In this document: positions 50,637 to 59,468 of the stretch, in pieces | Layout of the letters: every line of letters starts with the position of its first letter | Position numbering within the stretch: the first letter of the stretch is position 1 | From: Verrucomicrobiota bacterium | Lineage (GTDB): Bacteria > Verrucomicrobiota > Verrucomicrobiia > CAIQCK01 | Direction: 5' to 3' | NCBI GenBank assembly: GCA_026397915.1 | Contig: JAPLTX010000027.1 | Coordinates: 119,349-183,348, forward strand | Length of the DNA stretch: 64,000 nt | The notes under the pieces: generated by a model | Databases searched by the model: none | What the model was told of the DNA's origin: nothing | Seen by the model: the letters and a program-made list of their open reading frames with translations, nothing else | Translations under genes and position numbers: made by a program

Positions 50637-51875
50637 ATGACGAAGCAAGCCCAAGAACTGACCCTCGCGCAGCGGCACGTGTCGCTGTGGCTGGTCACCG
50701 TGCTCCACGCGATCACACACATTTACCAGTTCGCGCTGCTGCCGTTGTATCTGGCGATCCGTGCCGATCTGAAGCTGACCGGCGACTGGCAGGCAACGAT
50801 GCTGGTAACGGTGCAAGGTGTAGCTTACTACATCGTGAGTCTGCCGGTCGGCATTCTGGCCGACAAGATGAGCCGCAAGAAGCTGCTGGCCATCGGCGCG
50901 TTCATGAACGCGCTGGCGATGCTCGGCCTTGCCTACGCGCCGAACTACGGCTGGGCCATTGCGTGGATGGCGGTGGCGGGGTTGTTCGGCAGCTTTTTCC
51001 ACCCGGCAGCAACGCCGTTGATGGTGGCGCTCTTTCCTGAACGGCCCGGCTGGGCGCTGGGCCGCGCGGCCATCGGTGCGGCGTTCGGGTTCTTCATCGC
51101 GCCGTTCTACGCCGGTTGGCGCGCGCAGGCGGCCGGCTGGCGGCAGCCGTGTCTGGAACTGGCCATCGCCGGCGTCGTCGCGGCGGTGCTCTTCCAACTC
51201 TTCGCCCGCGAGCCGCACGATGCGCCGCACGCCACCGGGCGCGCAACGGAACACAGCACGCGCAACCAGTGGAAAATGCTGCTGGCGGTAGCGCTGGTGG
51301 CGGTGGCGTTCAGCCTGCGCGACTTCGGCGCGAGCGGCATCACGACGTTCAACTCGTTGTTTCTCCAGCGCGGCCTGGGCTTCGACGCGAAAGCGACGGG
51401 CGCGATGCTCGGTCTGATGTTCCTGACTGGCATGTTGAGCAACCCGCTGCTCGGCGCGCTCAGCGACAAGCGCCGCTTTCTCGCCTGCACGGTAACGATC
51501 CTCTGCACGGCGGCGTTCGCGGTGCTGATCCCGTGGGCGTCGCGCGGGTGGATCTGGCTTGCGCTTTGTCTCTACGGTTTCTTCACGCTGGCGAACTACC
51601 CGATGACCGAGGCAGCGCTGATGGAGAGCGTGCCGGACGTGCTGCGCGGGCGGACGTTCGGCGTGTTCATCACCGTCGGCGGCACCATCTCCAGCTTCGC
51701 GCATTGGGCGATGGGCAGGGTCGCCGACTCGCTGCAACAGCACGCCGCCGAAACGAACACAGCGCTGGTTGCGGGCGACTTCGCGCCGTGGTATGCGCTG
51801 CTGGCCGCGCTGATCGCCGTGAGCGTCATCGGCATCCGCGGCATCCGCTGGCTGCGGAAACTCCAAACAGCGTGA
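50637..51875 (+). CDS. MFS transporter
   Basis: A 412-residue major-facilitator permease with 12 predicted helices. The MFS signature is in loop 2-3 (PVGILADKMSRKKLLAIGA), and equivalent basic motifs lie after TM8 (GALSDKRRFL). It is closest in style to fosmidomycin-resistance/Fsr-like permeases (HAITHIYQFALLPLYLAI near the start), but the substrate is unknown. The ATG at 50637 gives an ordinary N-terminus. It is divergent from the glycosidase-like gene across 55 bases, so the two may share control. Confidence 0.85.
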   Translation: MTKQAQELTLAQRHVSLWLVTVLHAITHIYQFALLPLYLAIRADLKLTGDWQATMLVTVQGVAYYIVSLPVGILADKMSRKKLLAIGAFMNALAMLGLAYAPNYGWAIAWMAVAGLFGSFFHPAATPLMVALFPERPGWALGRAAIGAAFGFFIAPFYAGWRAQAAGWRQPCLELAIAGVVAAVLFQLFAREPHDAPHATGRATEHSTRNQWKMLLAVALVAVAFSLRDFGASGITTFNSLFLQRGLGFDAKATGAMLGLMFLTGMLSNPLLGALSDKRRFLACTVTILCTAAFAVLIPWASRGWIWLALCLYGFFTLANYPMTEAALMESVPDVLRGRTFGVFITVGGTISSFAHWAMGRVADSLQQHAAETNTALVAGDFAPWYALLAALIAVSVIGIRGIRWLRKLQTA

Positions 51876-51917
51876 TAGCGCGGTAGCACAAGCTGCCTTG
51901 GTTGCGTTGTTGCTCTG

Positions 51918-51945
51918 AAAAAGCGTCGCCGGCAAGGATGCCGGC
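51918..51945 (-). terminator. Hairpin with T-tract downstream of the ATP-grasp ligase gene
   Basis: On the minus strand, GCCGGC at 51945-51940 pairs with GCCGGC at 51933-51928 around a 6-base loop, and five T residues follow after 5 bases (51922-51918). It lies between convergent genes and may end transcription of the ligase gene. The GCCGGCAAGGATGCCGGC core also looks like a short REP-type palindrome, so its origin may be a repeat. Confidence 0.45.
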
Positions 51946-51952
51946 ACTACGG

Positions 51953-52918
51953 TCATTTCATCTCACTCAACGCCGCCACCAGTTCCGCGCGTCGGGTCGG
52001 CGCGAACGCTTCGGGCGGTTGCACGTCGAGGAATTCGAGCCGATGAGCCAGACCGCAGCGGTTCGCAACCTGGATGGCGAGGCCGGGCCGCGCGTTGGCC
52101 TCCAGCACGACGGGGCCGACGGTGGCATCGAGCACGAAGTCCACACCGATGTAGCCCATCTCCAGCGCCTCGGCCAGTTTCTGTGCCGCGTCGAGAAGCT
52201 TGCCCCAGAACGGAATCTGCAGCCCGTCAATCGTCGCGCCGGTGTCCGGATGCTCGGAGATGACGCGGTCCTTGCAGACGCCGCCGAATGTCTCGCCCGT
52301 GCGAAGGTTCACCGCCGCAGCCACCGCGCCTTGGTGGAGGTTGGCGCGACCGCGCGACGCGCGCGTCGGCAGGCGCACCATTGCCATCACCGGCACGCTG
52401 CGGTAGAGGACCACGCGGATGTCCGGCGTGCCGCCGACGGCGATTCGCTCGAACGCCGTGTGGCGGATGATGCGCTGCTCGATGATGGCGCGGTCCTGCT
52501 GGCCGCCCAGCGAGTAGAGGCCGGAGATGATCGTGGACAGATGGTATCGCATCTCGGCCAGTTCCAGTTCCGCGCCTCCCGATGTGCGAAACTTTTCGTT
52601 GTCGTGTTCCGCCACAACAGTGATGCCTCGCCCGCCGCTGCCGCTGGCCGGTTTGATGACAAACTGCGGCCGCTCGCGCACGCAGTCGGGGAAACCACGG
52701 ATGTCGCCCTCCCTCTCGATAATCGCGTAAGTTTCCGGCACGGGAATGCCGCGCTCCTCGCAGAACTTCTTCGACAACAGCTTGTCGTCCACGCGCGGAT
52801 AATGCGAGCGCGGGTTGGCCGGCAGGACGAAGTCCGCGTTGCGGCGGTTGATGCCGAGGATGCCGCGCGCGCGCAGCTCGCCCGGCCAGGCCCAGAGGCG
52901 TCCCGGTCGCGTTGTCAT
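51953..52918 (-). CDS. RimK-type alpha-L-glutamate ligase-like protein (ATP-grasp)
   Basis: A 321-residue ATP-grasp enzyme of the 'alpha-L-glutamate ligase-like' family. Seen are RPQFVIKPASGSGGRGITVV (ATP-binding lysine and glycine-rich loop), RAIIEQRIIRH, TPDIRVVLYRSVPVMAMVRL and VDFVLDATVGPVVLEANARP with the Mg-binding Glu and Asn. Such enzymes join an amino acid or peptide to a carboxylate. The ATG at 52918 overlaps the stop of the 7TM/transglutaminase gene (ATGA), a pairing known from comparative genomics of amidoligase systems. The substrate is unknown. Confidence 0.88.
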   Translation of the reverse strand: MTTRPGRLWAWPGELRARGILGINRRNADFVLPANPRSHYPRVDDKLLSKKFCEERGIPVPETYAIIEREGDIRGFPDCVRERPQFVIKPASGSGGRGITVVAEHDNEKFRTSGGAELELAEMRYHLSTIISGLYSLGGQQDRAIIEQRIIRHTAFERIAVGGTPDIRVVLYRSVPVMAMVRLPTRASRGRANLHQGAVAAAVNLRTGETFGGVCKDRVISEHPDTGATIDGLQIPFWGKLLDAAQKLAEALEMGYIGVDFVLDATVGPVVLEANARPGLAIQVANRCGLAHRLEFLDVQPPEAFAPTRRAELVAALSEMK

Positions 52919-54501
52919 GGGCGCGGCTCCGTCGGTTTGTGTGCCGGGCCGAAATCGCGAAACCGCAGCAATTCCGTCAGCCGGTAGCCGGTGTAGCGGC
53001 CCATGAGAATCAGCACGGCGATGGTGAACAAGTGCGCCTCCGGGAACATGAATAGAAACCGTCCCACCGCCGCCCAGCGCAGCACGAGGTAGCAGCAGAA
53101 TGCGACGACAACGGTTCCAGCCAGCAACTGGAACGCGAACCCCGTCCCGTCCTCTTCGCTCGTCAGGTAGAACCGCTCGATGGTCATCGTCAGGATCACC
53201 ATCGGCAACAGCACCGCCTGTGCGCCGGGCGTCAGGCGCAGCATATCCAGCAGCGACACGCAGAAGATGATGCACAACACCACCAGCGTCAGCACCGTGC
53301 TCAGCCGCGGCACCATCAGCAGCTTCAGCCGGTCGAGGAACGTGCGGCTCACCAAGCCCGCCAAGAGCACGAGCACGAACACGAAAACACCCGTCCGCCA
53401 GTCGGCGAACACGAAGCTCAATGCGATCAGCGTCGGCGTGAACGTGCCGAACGTGCGGATGCCGATGATGGTTCGGAAAAAAGCCGTCACCAAGCCACCG
53501 ATCGGCAGCAGCAGGATCAGCGACAACACCTCGTGCATCTCCAACGGGAGCCGCGTCAGGTCCGCGAGCGCCACTAGGCTGTGGTGTTTTGAGCGTCCGG
53601 CGCCCGGCCCCGGCGGCAATCGCAGCGCAGCGAAGTGCGTCTCCAACCCGCTCCCGCGCGCGACGCGGACGATGTCGCCGCCGTCGCGACGCACGGCGAG
53701 ATAATTGTAAGGCAACTCGCGCGCAAACCCGTTCTCCGGGTCGAAAGGCTCCCACCGCTTGCCGCTCCAGACTTCGACCCACGTGCGCGGCTCCAGCGGG
53801 TCATTCTCTTCCATCACGAAACCCGTCACGAGCCGCGCCGGCGTTTTGTTCGCGCGGCAGAGCGCCACCAGCGCCCGCGCGCGGCCGATGGGCGCGCCGG
53901 CCTTCTTCTGGAGTGTGCCAACCGCATCCGTGGGCGCTTCTTCCTCACCCGCCGCGATCTGGTTGTGGCAATACTCGAACATCCGCTGCATCAGATCGCC
54001 CGACGGCGGCGTCTCGCGGCGGATGTTCTGGAGCGTCTCAGCCACCACCACGCTGTCCACCTGCACCAGCTTGTCGCTGCGCAGCCACTCTGCCCGCGCC
54101 TGCGCGGACAGGCTGGATTCCTGATCGTGGGCGCGGAATCGCCCGCGGCGGCTCAGGTGTATGTCGAACTTCGCCGTCATGTTCTGTTCGCCCGGATACA
54201 GCGTCAGCAGGTCAATTCCCCGCGATGCCATCAGCGACGAGCGAAGCCGTTCCGGCTGCAGTTCCGGATGGAGCACGTTCTGCCGAAACACGCGGCAATG
54301 CGCCGTGTCGAACGGAAACGCTGCGCTCAGCCGCGCGCCGGCTGTTTCCGTCTGAAACTTCACCGTATAGGTCAACCGCCACAGGCTTTCGCCGCTGGCG
54401 AGCTGCAACTCCCGTCGCGTGTAGGCCCGCAGCCCGACCAGGACAATCCCCAGCAACACCAACAGACAAGCCACCCATGGCGTCGCTCTGCGTGCGTTCA
54501 C
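52915..54501 (-). CDS. Inactive-transglutaminase-like protein fused to seven TM helices (UUP1 family)
   Basis: A 528-residue membrane protein. TM1 at ~8-25 leads to a periplasmic region of about 275 residues. That region contains a transglutaminase-like fold (GRARALVALCRANKTPARLV, EPRTWVEVWSGKRWEPFDPE) in which a cysteine (C218) remains but the overall family is regarded as inactive. Seven helices follow from ~328 to the C-terminus (LSLILLLPIGGLVTAFF, FGTFTPTLIALSFVFAD, GVFVFVLVLLAGLVS, LSTVLTLVVLCIIFCV and others). It is the first gene of a two-gene operon with the ATP-grasp ligase. Confidence 0.88.
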   Translation of the reverse strand: MNARRATPWVACLLVLLGIVLVGLRAYTRRELQLASGESLWRLTYTVKFQTETAGARLSAAFPFDTAHCRVFRQNVLHPELQPERLRSSLMASRGIDLLTLYPGEQNMTAKFDIHLSRRGRFRAHDQESSLSAQARAEWLRSDKLVQVDSVVVAETLQNIRRETPPSGDLMQRMFEYCHNQIAAGEEEAPTDAVGTLQKKAGAPIGRARALVALCRANKTPARLVTGFVMEENDPLEPRTWVEVWSGKRWEPFDPENGFARELPYNYLAVRRDGGDIVRVARGSGLETHFAALRLPPGPGAGRSKHHSLVALADLTRLPLEMHEVLSLILLLPIGGLVTAFFRTIIGIRTFGTFTPTLIALSFVFADWRTGVFVFVLVLLAGLVSRTFLDRLKLLMVPRLSTVLTLVVLCIIFCVSLLDMLRLTPGAQAVLLPMVILTMTIERFYLTSEEDGTGFAFQLLAGTVVVAFCCYLVLRWAAVGRFLFMFPEAHLFTIAVLILMGRYTGYRLTELLRFRDFGPAHKPTEPRP

Positions 54502-54642
54502 GCCATCCTCCTCGCGGCCGACGCGATCAGCGACGGACTGTTGTCATGGTGAAATCTCATTGTTCTCGAACCGCAAATACTAGCCCCCGGAGCGATTTTC
54601 CACGAATTTTTTCGTCCCGCAGACCATCCGTAACGGCGATCG

Positions 54643-55782
54643 TCACCTTGGCGCGCCCAACCTTGCGGCGGCGGTGATGGCGAAGAACGCGGGCTTCGGC
54701 TGGAACTGGCGGTCGAAGATCAAGCCGTGGTCGGCCCGCTTCCACGGCCAGTCGTTGAGCCAACTGCGCCCGTCGTGCAACCCCCAGAACGTCACGCGCT
54801 CCACGGCGTCCGCGCGTTTGAGCAGAAGCTGAAACAACCGTCCATACTGCTCCGCCTGCCGCCGCAGCACGTCGGGCGGACAACCGTCGGCGTAGGGATT
54901 GAGCTTCCTCAACTCCGCTTGGTGTTTGCCGTCGTCCGCCCACCACTGCCCGCGCCGGATGACGCCAAGGTCCAGTTCCGTGATCGCCACCTTCACGCCG
55001 AGCTTGCTCACCGCCTCGATGGTCTCCTCGATGTCGCGGAACGGAACACAGTCCAGTTCCCAGTGGCCTTGGATGCCGACGACATGGATCGGCGCGCCGC
55101 GGGCCTTGAACTCGCGCAGGAGGCGCAGGAGCTTCGGGCGTTTGTCAGGCGACTCGATCGAGTAGTCGTTATAGACCAACCGCGCCTGCGGATCGGCCTC
55201 ATGAGCGAAACGAAACGCCTGCTCCACCACATCGTCGCCGACCAACGATTGCCACTTCGACGGACGGAGGAATTCGTCGCCGTCGGAGAGAGCCTCGTTC
55301 GCTACATCCCAGCAGGTGATCCTGCCGCGATAACGGCCCGCGACGGCGCGGATGTGCTCTCGCATCCGTTTCAGGACCAACTCACGAGAAGCCGGCTTGT
55401 CACCGTCCTTGAAAAACCACTCCGGCGTTTCGTCGTCACGCATCCAGAACAGATTGTGACCAACGATCTTCAGTTGGTTGCTTTCGGCGAACGCAACGAA
55501 TGCGTCCGGCTTCTCAAAGTTGAACCTGCCCTCACGCCGCTGGACGTGGTGGAGCTTCATATCGTTCTCCGGCGTCACGATACCGAAGTGCCGGCGCAGC
55601 AACGCGAGTTCCTCCGGCTGGTAGTTCCCCGGCAACGCGCCCACTGCAACGCCAATGTCGAACCTGCCCTTGAAAACATCCTTCAGTGCCGGGACAGTTT
55701 CCGCTTCCGCCGCGCCGGCGAGCGCAACCGCCGTCGTCAGCCAAACCGTTTTCAACCACGCGCCGTCGTTCCAATGGGTCAT
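54643..55782 (-). CDS. GH10 endo-1,4-beta-xylanase
   Basis: A 379-residue secreted xylanase (signal VWLTTAVALAGAAEAE). The GH10 barrel is complete: TPENDMKLHHVQ, GHNLFWMRDDETPEWF, the acid/base glutamate in TCWDVANEALSDG, NDYSIESPDKR, GIQGHWELD, the nucleophile glutamate in VAITELDLG, and the aromatic VTFWGLHDGRSWLNDWP. It cleaves internal beta-1,4 links of xylan. It is divergent from the HzsA-like gene across 94 bases. With the alpha-glucuronidase-like and uronate genes elsewhere in the window it supports glucuronoxylan use. Confidence 0.94.
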   Translation of the reverse strand: MTHWNDGAWLKTVWLTTAVALAGAAEAETVPALKDVFKGRFDIGVAVGALPGNYQPEELALLRRHFGIVTPENDMKLHHVQRREGRFNFEKPDAFVAFAESNQLKIVGHNLFWMRDDETPEWFFKDGDKPASRELVLKRMREHIRAVAGRYRGRITCWDVANEALSDGDEFLRPSKWQSLVGDDVVEQAFRFAHEADPQARLVYNDYSIESPDKRPKLLRLLREFKARGAPIHVVGIQGHWELDCVPFRDIEETIEAVSKLGVKVAITELDLGVIRRGQWWADDGKHQAELRKLNPYADGCPPDVLRRQAEQYGRLFQLLLKRADAVERVTFWGLHDGRSWLNDWPWKRADHGLIFDRQFQPKPAFFAITAAARLGAPR

Positions 55783-55876
55783 GGCCGAACTTCATACACG
55801 ACGACAGGCAGTTTGCCGAGAAATTTGGGAGGAATCGTCTCGCCGTCCACACTGAACTCTGCTAAACAATCCCGCC

Positions 55877-58744
55877 ATGAAACGGAGCCGTCGCATTCTC
55901 GGCACGGTCTGCTTCGGCGGTTGGCTTTTCGCCCTTGCGCAAGGCGAGGCGACCCCCGCCGCCGTCATCACCCCCCAGCAAATCGAAGCCGACTGGCTGC
56001 ATCCGGAGTCGCTCCGTCAGTGCGCGGGCGAAGTCGGCTCTCGCGCCACCGGCAAGATAACGCCGACGCAGGACGCCATCGGTGGTTGCGACGGCGTGAA
56101 GGACGGCAAGTGGGGTTTCCACACCGCGTTTGAACAAGACCCGTGGTGGCAGGTGGACCTCGGCAAGGCAATGGCGCTGGAGCGCATCGTGCTCTACAAC
56201 CGCTGCGACAGTTGCGGCTCGCGCAACTCACGGATTATCGTGTTGCTCTCCGACGACGCGAAGAGTTTTCACCAAGCTTACCAGCACGACGGCAAGACGT
56301 TCTTTGGTTTCACAGACAAGAAGCCGCTCGCGGCGCCGTTGAAGGGCGCGACGGCGCGTTACATCCGGCTGCAACTGCGCGGCAAGAGCTACTTCCATCT
56401 CGATGAGGTGGAGATTTACGCGACGGGCGACGAGCGCAACATCGCGCTCGGCAGGCCGGCAACGCAGAGCAGCGTCAGCACGTGGTCGGTGGCGCACGCC
56501 GCGCAGCCTGCCGTCCCGCCAAGTTACCCGACGGCGAAGGCCATCGAGCGCGGTTTGCGGCTTACGGCAGATTTGCGCGGTCGCGGCGTCGCGGTGGACG
56601 ACGACGTAAAGGCGCTCCGGCAACTCGGCGATCGGTTGAAGCAACTGCCCGCCGACGCGACCGACGAAATCCGCCAACGGCTCTACCTCGACGCGCGCTG
56701 GGCCGCGCGAAAGCTGGCGTTGCGCAATCCGCTGCTCGACTTCAACGCGATCGTGTTTGCGAAGGCTGCGCCGACGCAGTTCCCGCACATGTCGGATCAG
56801 TTTTACGGCTGGTGGTCGCGGCCCGGCGGCGGCGTGTTTGTGCTGGAGGACTTCAAAGGTCCACAGCCGAAATTGCGGTGTCTGACCAGCAACATGCCGC
56901 CGGGTAGTTTCGTGCGGCCCGAACTCTCCTACGACGGGAAGAAGGTGCTTTTCGCCTACTGCAGATTCTATCCGCATGTTCCCGAACTGAAGGACAAGGT
57001 CACCAAGTCGAACCTGCCGGAGGACGCGTTCTATCACATCTATGAGATGAACCTCGATGGCAGCAGGCGGCGGCAGTTGACCCGCGGGCGCTACGACGAT
57101 TTCGACGCGCGCTACCTGCCCGACGGCGACATCGTGTTCCTCTCGACGCGCAAGGGCACGTTCCTCCAGTGCAGCCAGGCCAACACCGCCGCGACGACGG
57201 GCGCGGACCTGCCCGACAGCTACGTGCGTTGCGGCGGCGGCGATTTCCGTCCGGTGCCGGTGTTCACGCTGCACGCGATGGACGCGCGCGGCGGCAGCTT
57301 GCGGCCATTGTCGGCGTTTGAGAATTTCGAGTGGACGCCTGCCGTCGCCGCCGACGGCCGTATCCTCTACACGCGGTGGGATTACATTGACCGCTTCAAT
57401 GGGCCGTTCTTCAGCCTTTGGTCCACCAATCCCGACGGCACCAACCCGCAACTCGTCTATGGCAACTACACCGTCCGCCCGCAGGTCGTCTGTGAAGCCG
57501 TGCCAATCCCGAACTCGCCGAAACTCGTCTTCACCGCGTCCGCGCATCACTCGATCATCGGCGGCTCGCTCGTGCTGCTCGACCGCAACCGCGGCACCGA
57601 GGAGGCCGCGCCGATCGTGCGACTGACGCCGGAGGTGCCGTTCCCGGAGACGGAGGCAAACGTTGGCTCCTACTACGCCAATCCCTTCCCGCTCGCCGAG
57701 GAGCACTATCTCGTCGGCTGGAGCGACCGCAAGCTGCCACCGCATTGCCGTGTGGACAACTCCGAGCAGAATCCCGTCAACGCGATGGGCATCTATCTCT
57801 ACGACGCGTTCGGCAACCTCAACCTGCTGCATCGCGATCCCGCCATCTCCAGTGGCAGCCCGATTCCGGTCCGCGCTCGGGCGAGGCCGCCGGCGCGCCC
57901 CACCACCGTCGCCGCCGCCAGCGCGAGTGAAGGCAGCTTCCTGTTGCAAGACATCTACGAAGGTCTGCCGGGCGTGCCGCGCGGCGCGGTGAAGTGGCTG
58001 CGCGTGGTCGGCGTGCCGCCGAAGGTGCAGCCGCACATGAACAAGCCGAATCTCGGCGTGTCGCGCGAAGACCCCGGCAAGTTCCTGCTCGGCACCGTGC
58101 CGGTCGAAGCCGACGGCTCCGCTTATTTCCGCGTGCCGAGTGGCATCCCGGTTTTGTTCCAGGCGCTCGACGCCGACGGGCTGGCGTTGCAAACGATGCG
58201 AAGTCTCACCTACGTCGTGCCAAACCAAACGCTTTCGTGCGTCGGCTGCCACGAGTCGCGCGACAGCGCGCCGGTCACCGCGCGGTCGTCACCGCTGGCC
58301 GCGCGTCGTGCGCCGTCGCGGCTCACGCCCGGCCCGACCGGCTCGTGGCCGTTGCGCTACGATCAACTCGTGCAGCCGGTCTTGGACAAACTCTGTGTCT
58401 CCTGCCACCGCCCCGGCAGCGGCGACATCGCGGCGGCGAAGCTCGACCTGACGTCGGCGAAGTCCTACGACAATCTGATCAACTTTGCTGGAAAAGATCT
58501 TCACCAGTTGGCATTCGAGAAAGACCGCTCCGCCATCGGCGAGATGCCCGCACGCAAGAGCAAACTGCTCGTGTTGTTCAGGAGCGGCCAAGGCCACCAT
58601 GACACGAGACTCGACGCCGACAGCCTCAACCGCCTCGCAACGTGGATGGACCTCTACGCGCAACGCCAAGGCCACTTTAGCGACCAGCAGGAACAGCAGC
58701 TCCACCAGTTGCGCGAGAAGCTCGCCGCGATGCTGGCACCGTGA
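55877..58744 (+). CDS. HzsA-like multidomain cytochrome with discoidin domain
   Basis: A 955-residue exported protein (signal near residues 8-24). Order: an F5/8 type C (discoidin) sugar-binding domain at ~60-185 (WWQVDLGKAMALERIVLYNR, YFHLDEVEIYA), a TolB-like beta-propeller in the middle (VRPELSYDGKKVLFAYCRFY, DDFDARYLPDGDIVFLST, then SPKLVFTASAHHSI), and the 'hydrazine synthase alpha subunit-like' region with GTVPVEADGSAYFRVPSGIP. It ends with two haem c sites, CVGCH at 788-792 and CVSCH at 840-844. Such proteins are frequent in PVC genomes and are not evidence of anammox. Probably a surface or periplasmic redox protein acting on sugars. Confidence 0.85.
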   Translation: MKRSRRILGTVCFGGWLFALAQGEATPAAVITPQQIEADWLHPESLRQCAGEVGSRATGKITPTQDAIGGCDGVKDGKWGFHTAFEQDPWWQVDLGKAMALERIVLYNRCDSCGSRNSRIIVLLSDDAKSFHQAYQHDGKTFFGFTDKKPLAAPLKGATARYIRLQLRGKSYFHLDEVEIYATGDERNIALGRPATQSSVSTWSVAHAAQPAVPPSYPTAKAIERGLRLTADLRGRGVAVDDDVKALRQLGDRLKQLPADATDEIRQRLYLDARWAARKLALRNPLLDFNAIVFAKAAPTQFPHMSDQFYGWWSRPGGGVFVLEDFKGPQPKLRCLTSNMPPGSFVRPELSYDGKKVLFAYCRFYPHVPELKDKVTKSNLPEDAFYHIYEMNLDGSRRRQLTRGRYDDFDARYLPDGDIVFLSTRKGTFLQCSQANTAATTGADLPDSYVRCGGGDFRPVPVFTLHAMDARGGSLRPLSAFENFEWTPAVAADGRILYTRWDYIDRFNGPFFSLWSTNPDGTNPQLVYGNYTVRPQVVCEAVPIPNSPKLVFTASAHHSIIGGSLVLLDRNRGTEEAAPIVRLTPEVPFPETEANVGSYYANPFPLAEEHYLVGWSDRKLPPHCRVDNSEQNPVNAMGIYLYDAFGNLNLLHRDPAISSGSPIPVRARARPPARPTTVAAASASEGSFLLQDIYEGLPGVPRGAVKWLRVVGVPPKVQPHMNKPNLGVSREDPGKFLLGTVPVEADGSAYFRVPSGIPVLFQALDADGLALQTMRSLTYVVPNQTLSCVGCHESRDSAPVTARSSPLAARRAPSRLTPGPTGSWPLRYDQLVQPVLDKLCVSCHRPGSGDIAAAKLDLTSAKSYDNLINFAGKDLHQLAFEKDRSAIGEMPARKSKLLVLFRSGQGHHDTRLDADSLNRLATWMDLYAQRQGHFSDQQEQQLHQLREKLAAMLAP

Positions 58745-58776
58745 GCCTGTTCTCGCCGTCACGGCGAGAACAGGCT
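58744..58776. repeat. Perfect 33-bp palindrome after the HzsA-like gene
   Basis: Two 16-base arms (AGCCTGTTCTCGCCGT and its exact complement) around a single central C. It begins on the last base of the HzsA-like stop codon. No T-tract follows on either strand, so it is not a classical terminator, although the RNA hairpin could protect the 3' end. It could also be a protein-binding site or a REP-like unit. Confidence 0.8.
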
Positions 58777-58819
58777 GAAGCTCGTCAGTATCGCTAAACA
58801 CAAGACACCGGCAGTGGAT

Positions 58820-59446
58820 ATGACAGTTCATCTTGTAGCCATCACGGGCGGCAGCGGTTCCGGTAAGACGTGGCTTGCCCGCCGCTTGCGTCGACGGCTC
58901 GGCTGCAACGCCGGGCTGGTTTCGCTCGACGATTTTTACCGCGACCTCTCCGCGTTGTCCAAACGCGAGCGCGACCGGCGGAACTTTGACAACCCCGCCG
59001 CCATCGAGTGGAGCCTGTTCTTGGAAACGCTTGCGCGGATCAAGCGCGGCGCGCCGGCGGTGATTCCGCGTTACGACTTCGCCTCGCACACGCGCCGGCC
59101 GCAGCCCAGGTTGTGGATGCCAAAGCCGATCGTGCTGCTGGAAGGGCTTTGGTTGCTGCGCGAGCCACGGGCGCGCCGTCTCTATTCGTTGAGCGTGTAT
59201 CTCAACATACCCGGCGAGGTGCGTTTGCAGCGGCGCGTAGCGCGGGACCGGAAGGAGCGGAGCCGCAGTCGCGCATCGGTTCTGAGGCAATTCCGCGCGC
59301 ACGTCCAGCCGATGCATGAGCGGTTCGTGGCACCGCAGGTGCGACACGCGGACATCGTTTTGGATTTGCCGATTGGAGACGTGACTCTTGGCAAATTGGT
59401 GGCGATGGTTAAAGAGTTGAACGCCAAGAACAGGATGGTGTCGTGA
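58820..59446 (+). CDS. udk: Uridine kinase family protein
   Basis: A 208-residue P-loop kinase that phosphorylates uridine/cytidine in pyrimidine salvage. Walker A is GGSGSGKT at residues 10-17. The Udk landmarks SLDDFYRDLSALSKRERDRR, FDNPAAIEWSLF and VIPRYDFASHTRRP follow, then VLLEGLWLL (Walker B) and the RVARDRKERSRS lid. A GTG two codons upstream is an alternative start. It is followed after 22 bases by a nucleotidyltransferase/sugar-transferase fusion, so uridine nucleotide supply for sugar activation is a reasonable inference. Confidence 0.87.
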   Translation: MTVHLVAITGGSGSGKTWLARRLRRRLGCNAGLVSLDDFYRDLSALSKRERDRRNFDNPAAIEWSLFLETLARIKRGAPAVIPRYDFASHTRRPQPRLWMPKPIVLLEGLWLLREPRARRLYSLSVYLNIPGEVRLQRRVARDRKERSRSRASVLRQFRAHVQPMHERFVAPQVRHADIVLDLPIGDVTLGKLVAMVKELNAKNRMVS

Positions 59447-59468
59447 ACCTGGCTCCGAGAATGAACCG

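Noticed and set aside
55877..58744. Evidence for anammox metabolism from the HzsA-like gene
   Set aside because: HzsA-related proteins with sugar-binding domains are common in PVC genomes; no other hydrazine synthase subunit or hydrazine dehydrogenase is seen.
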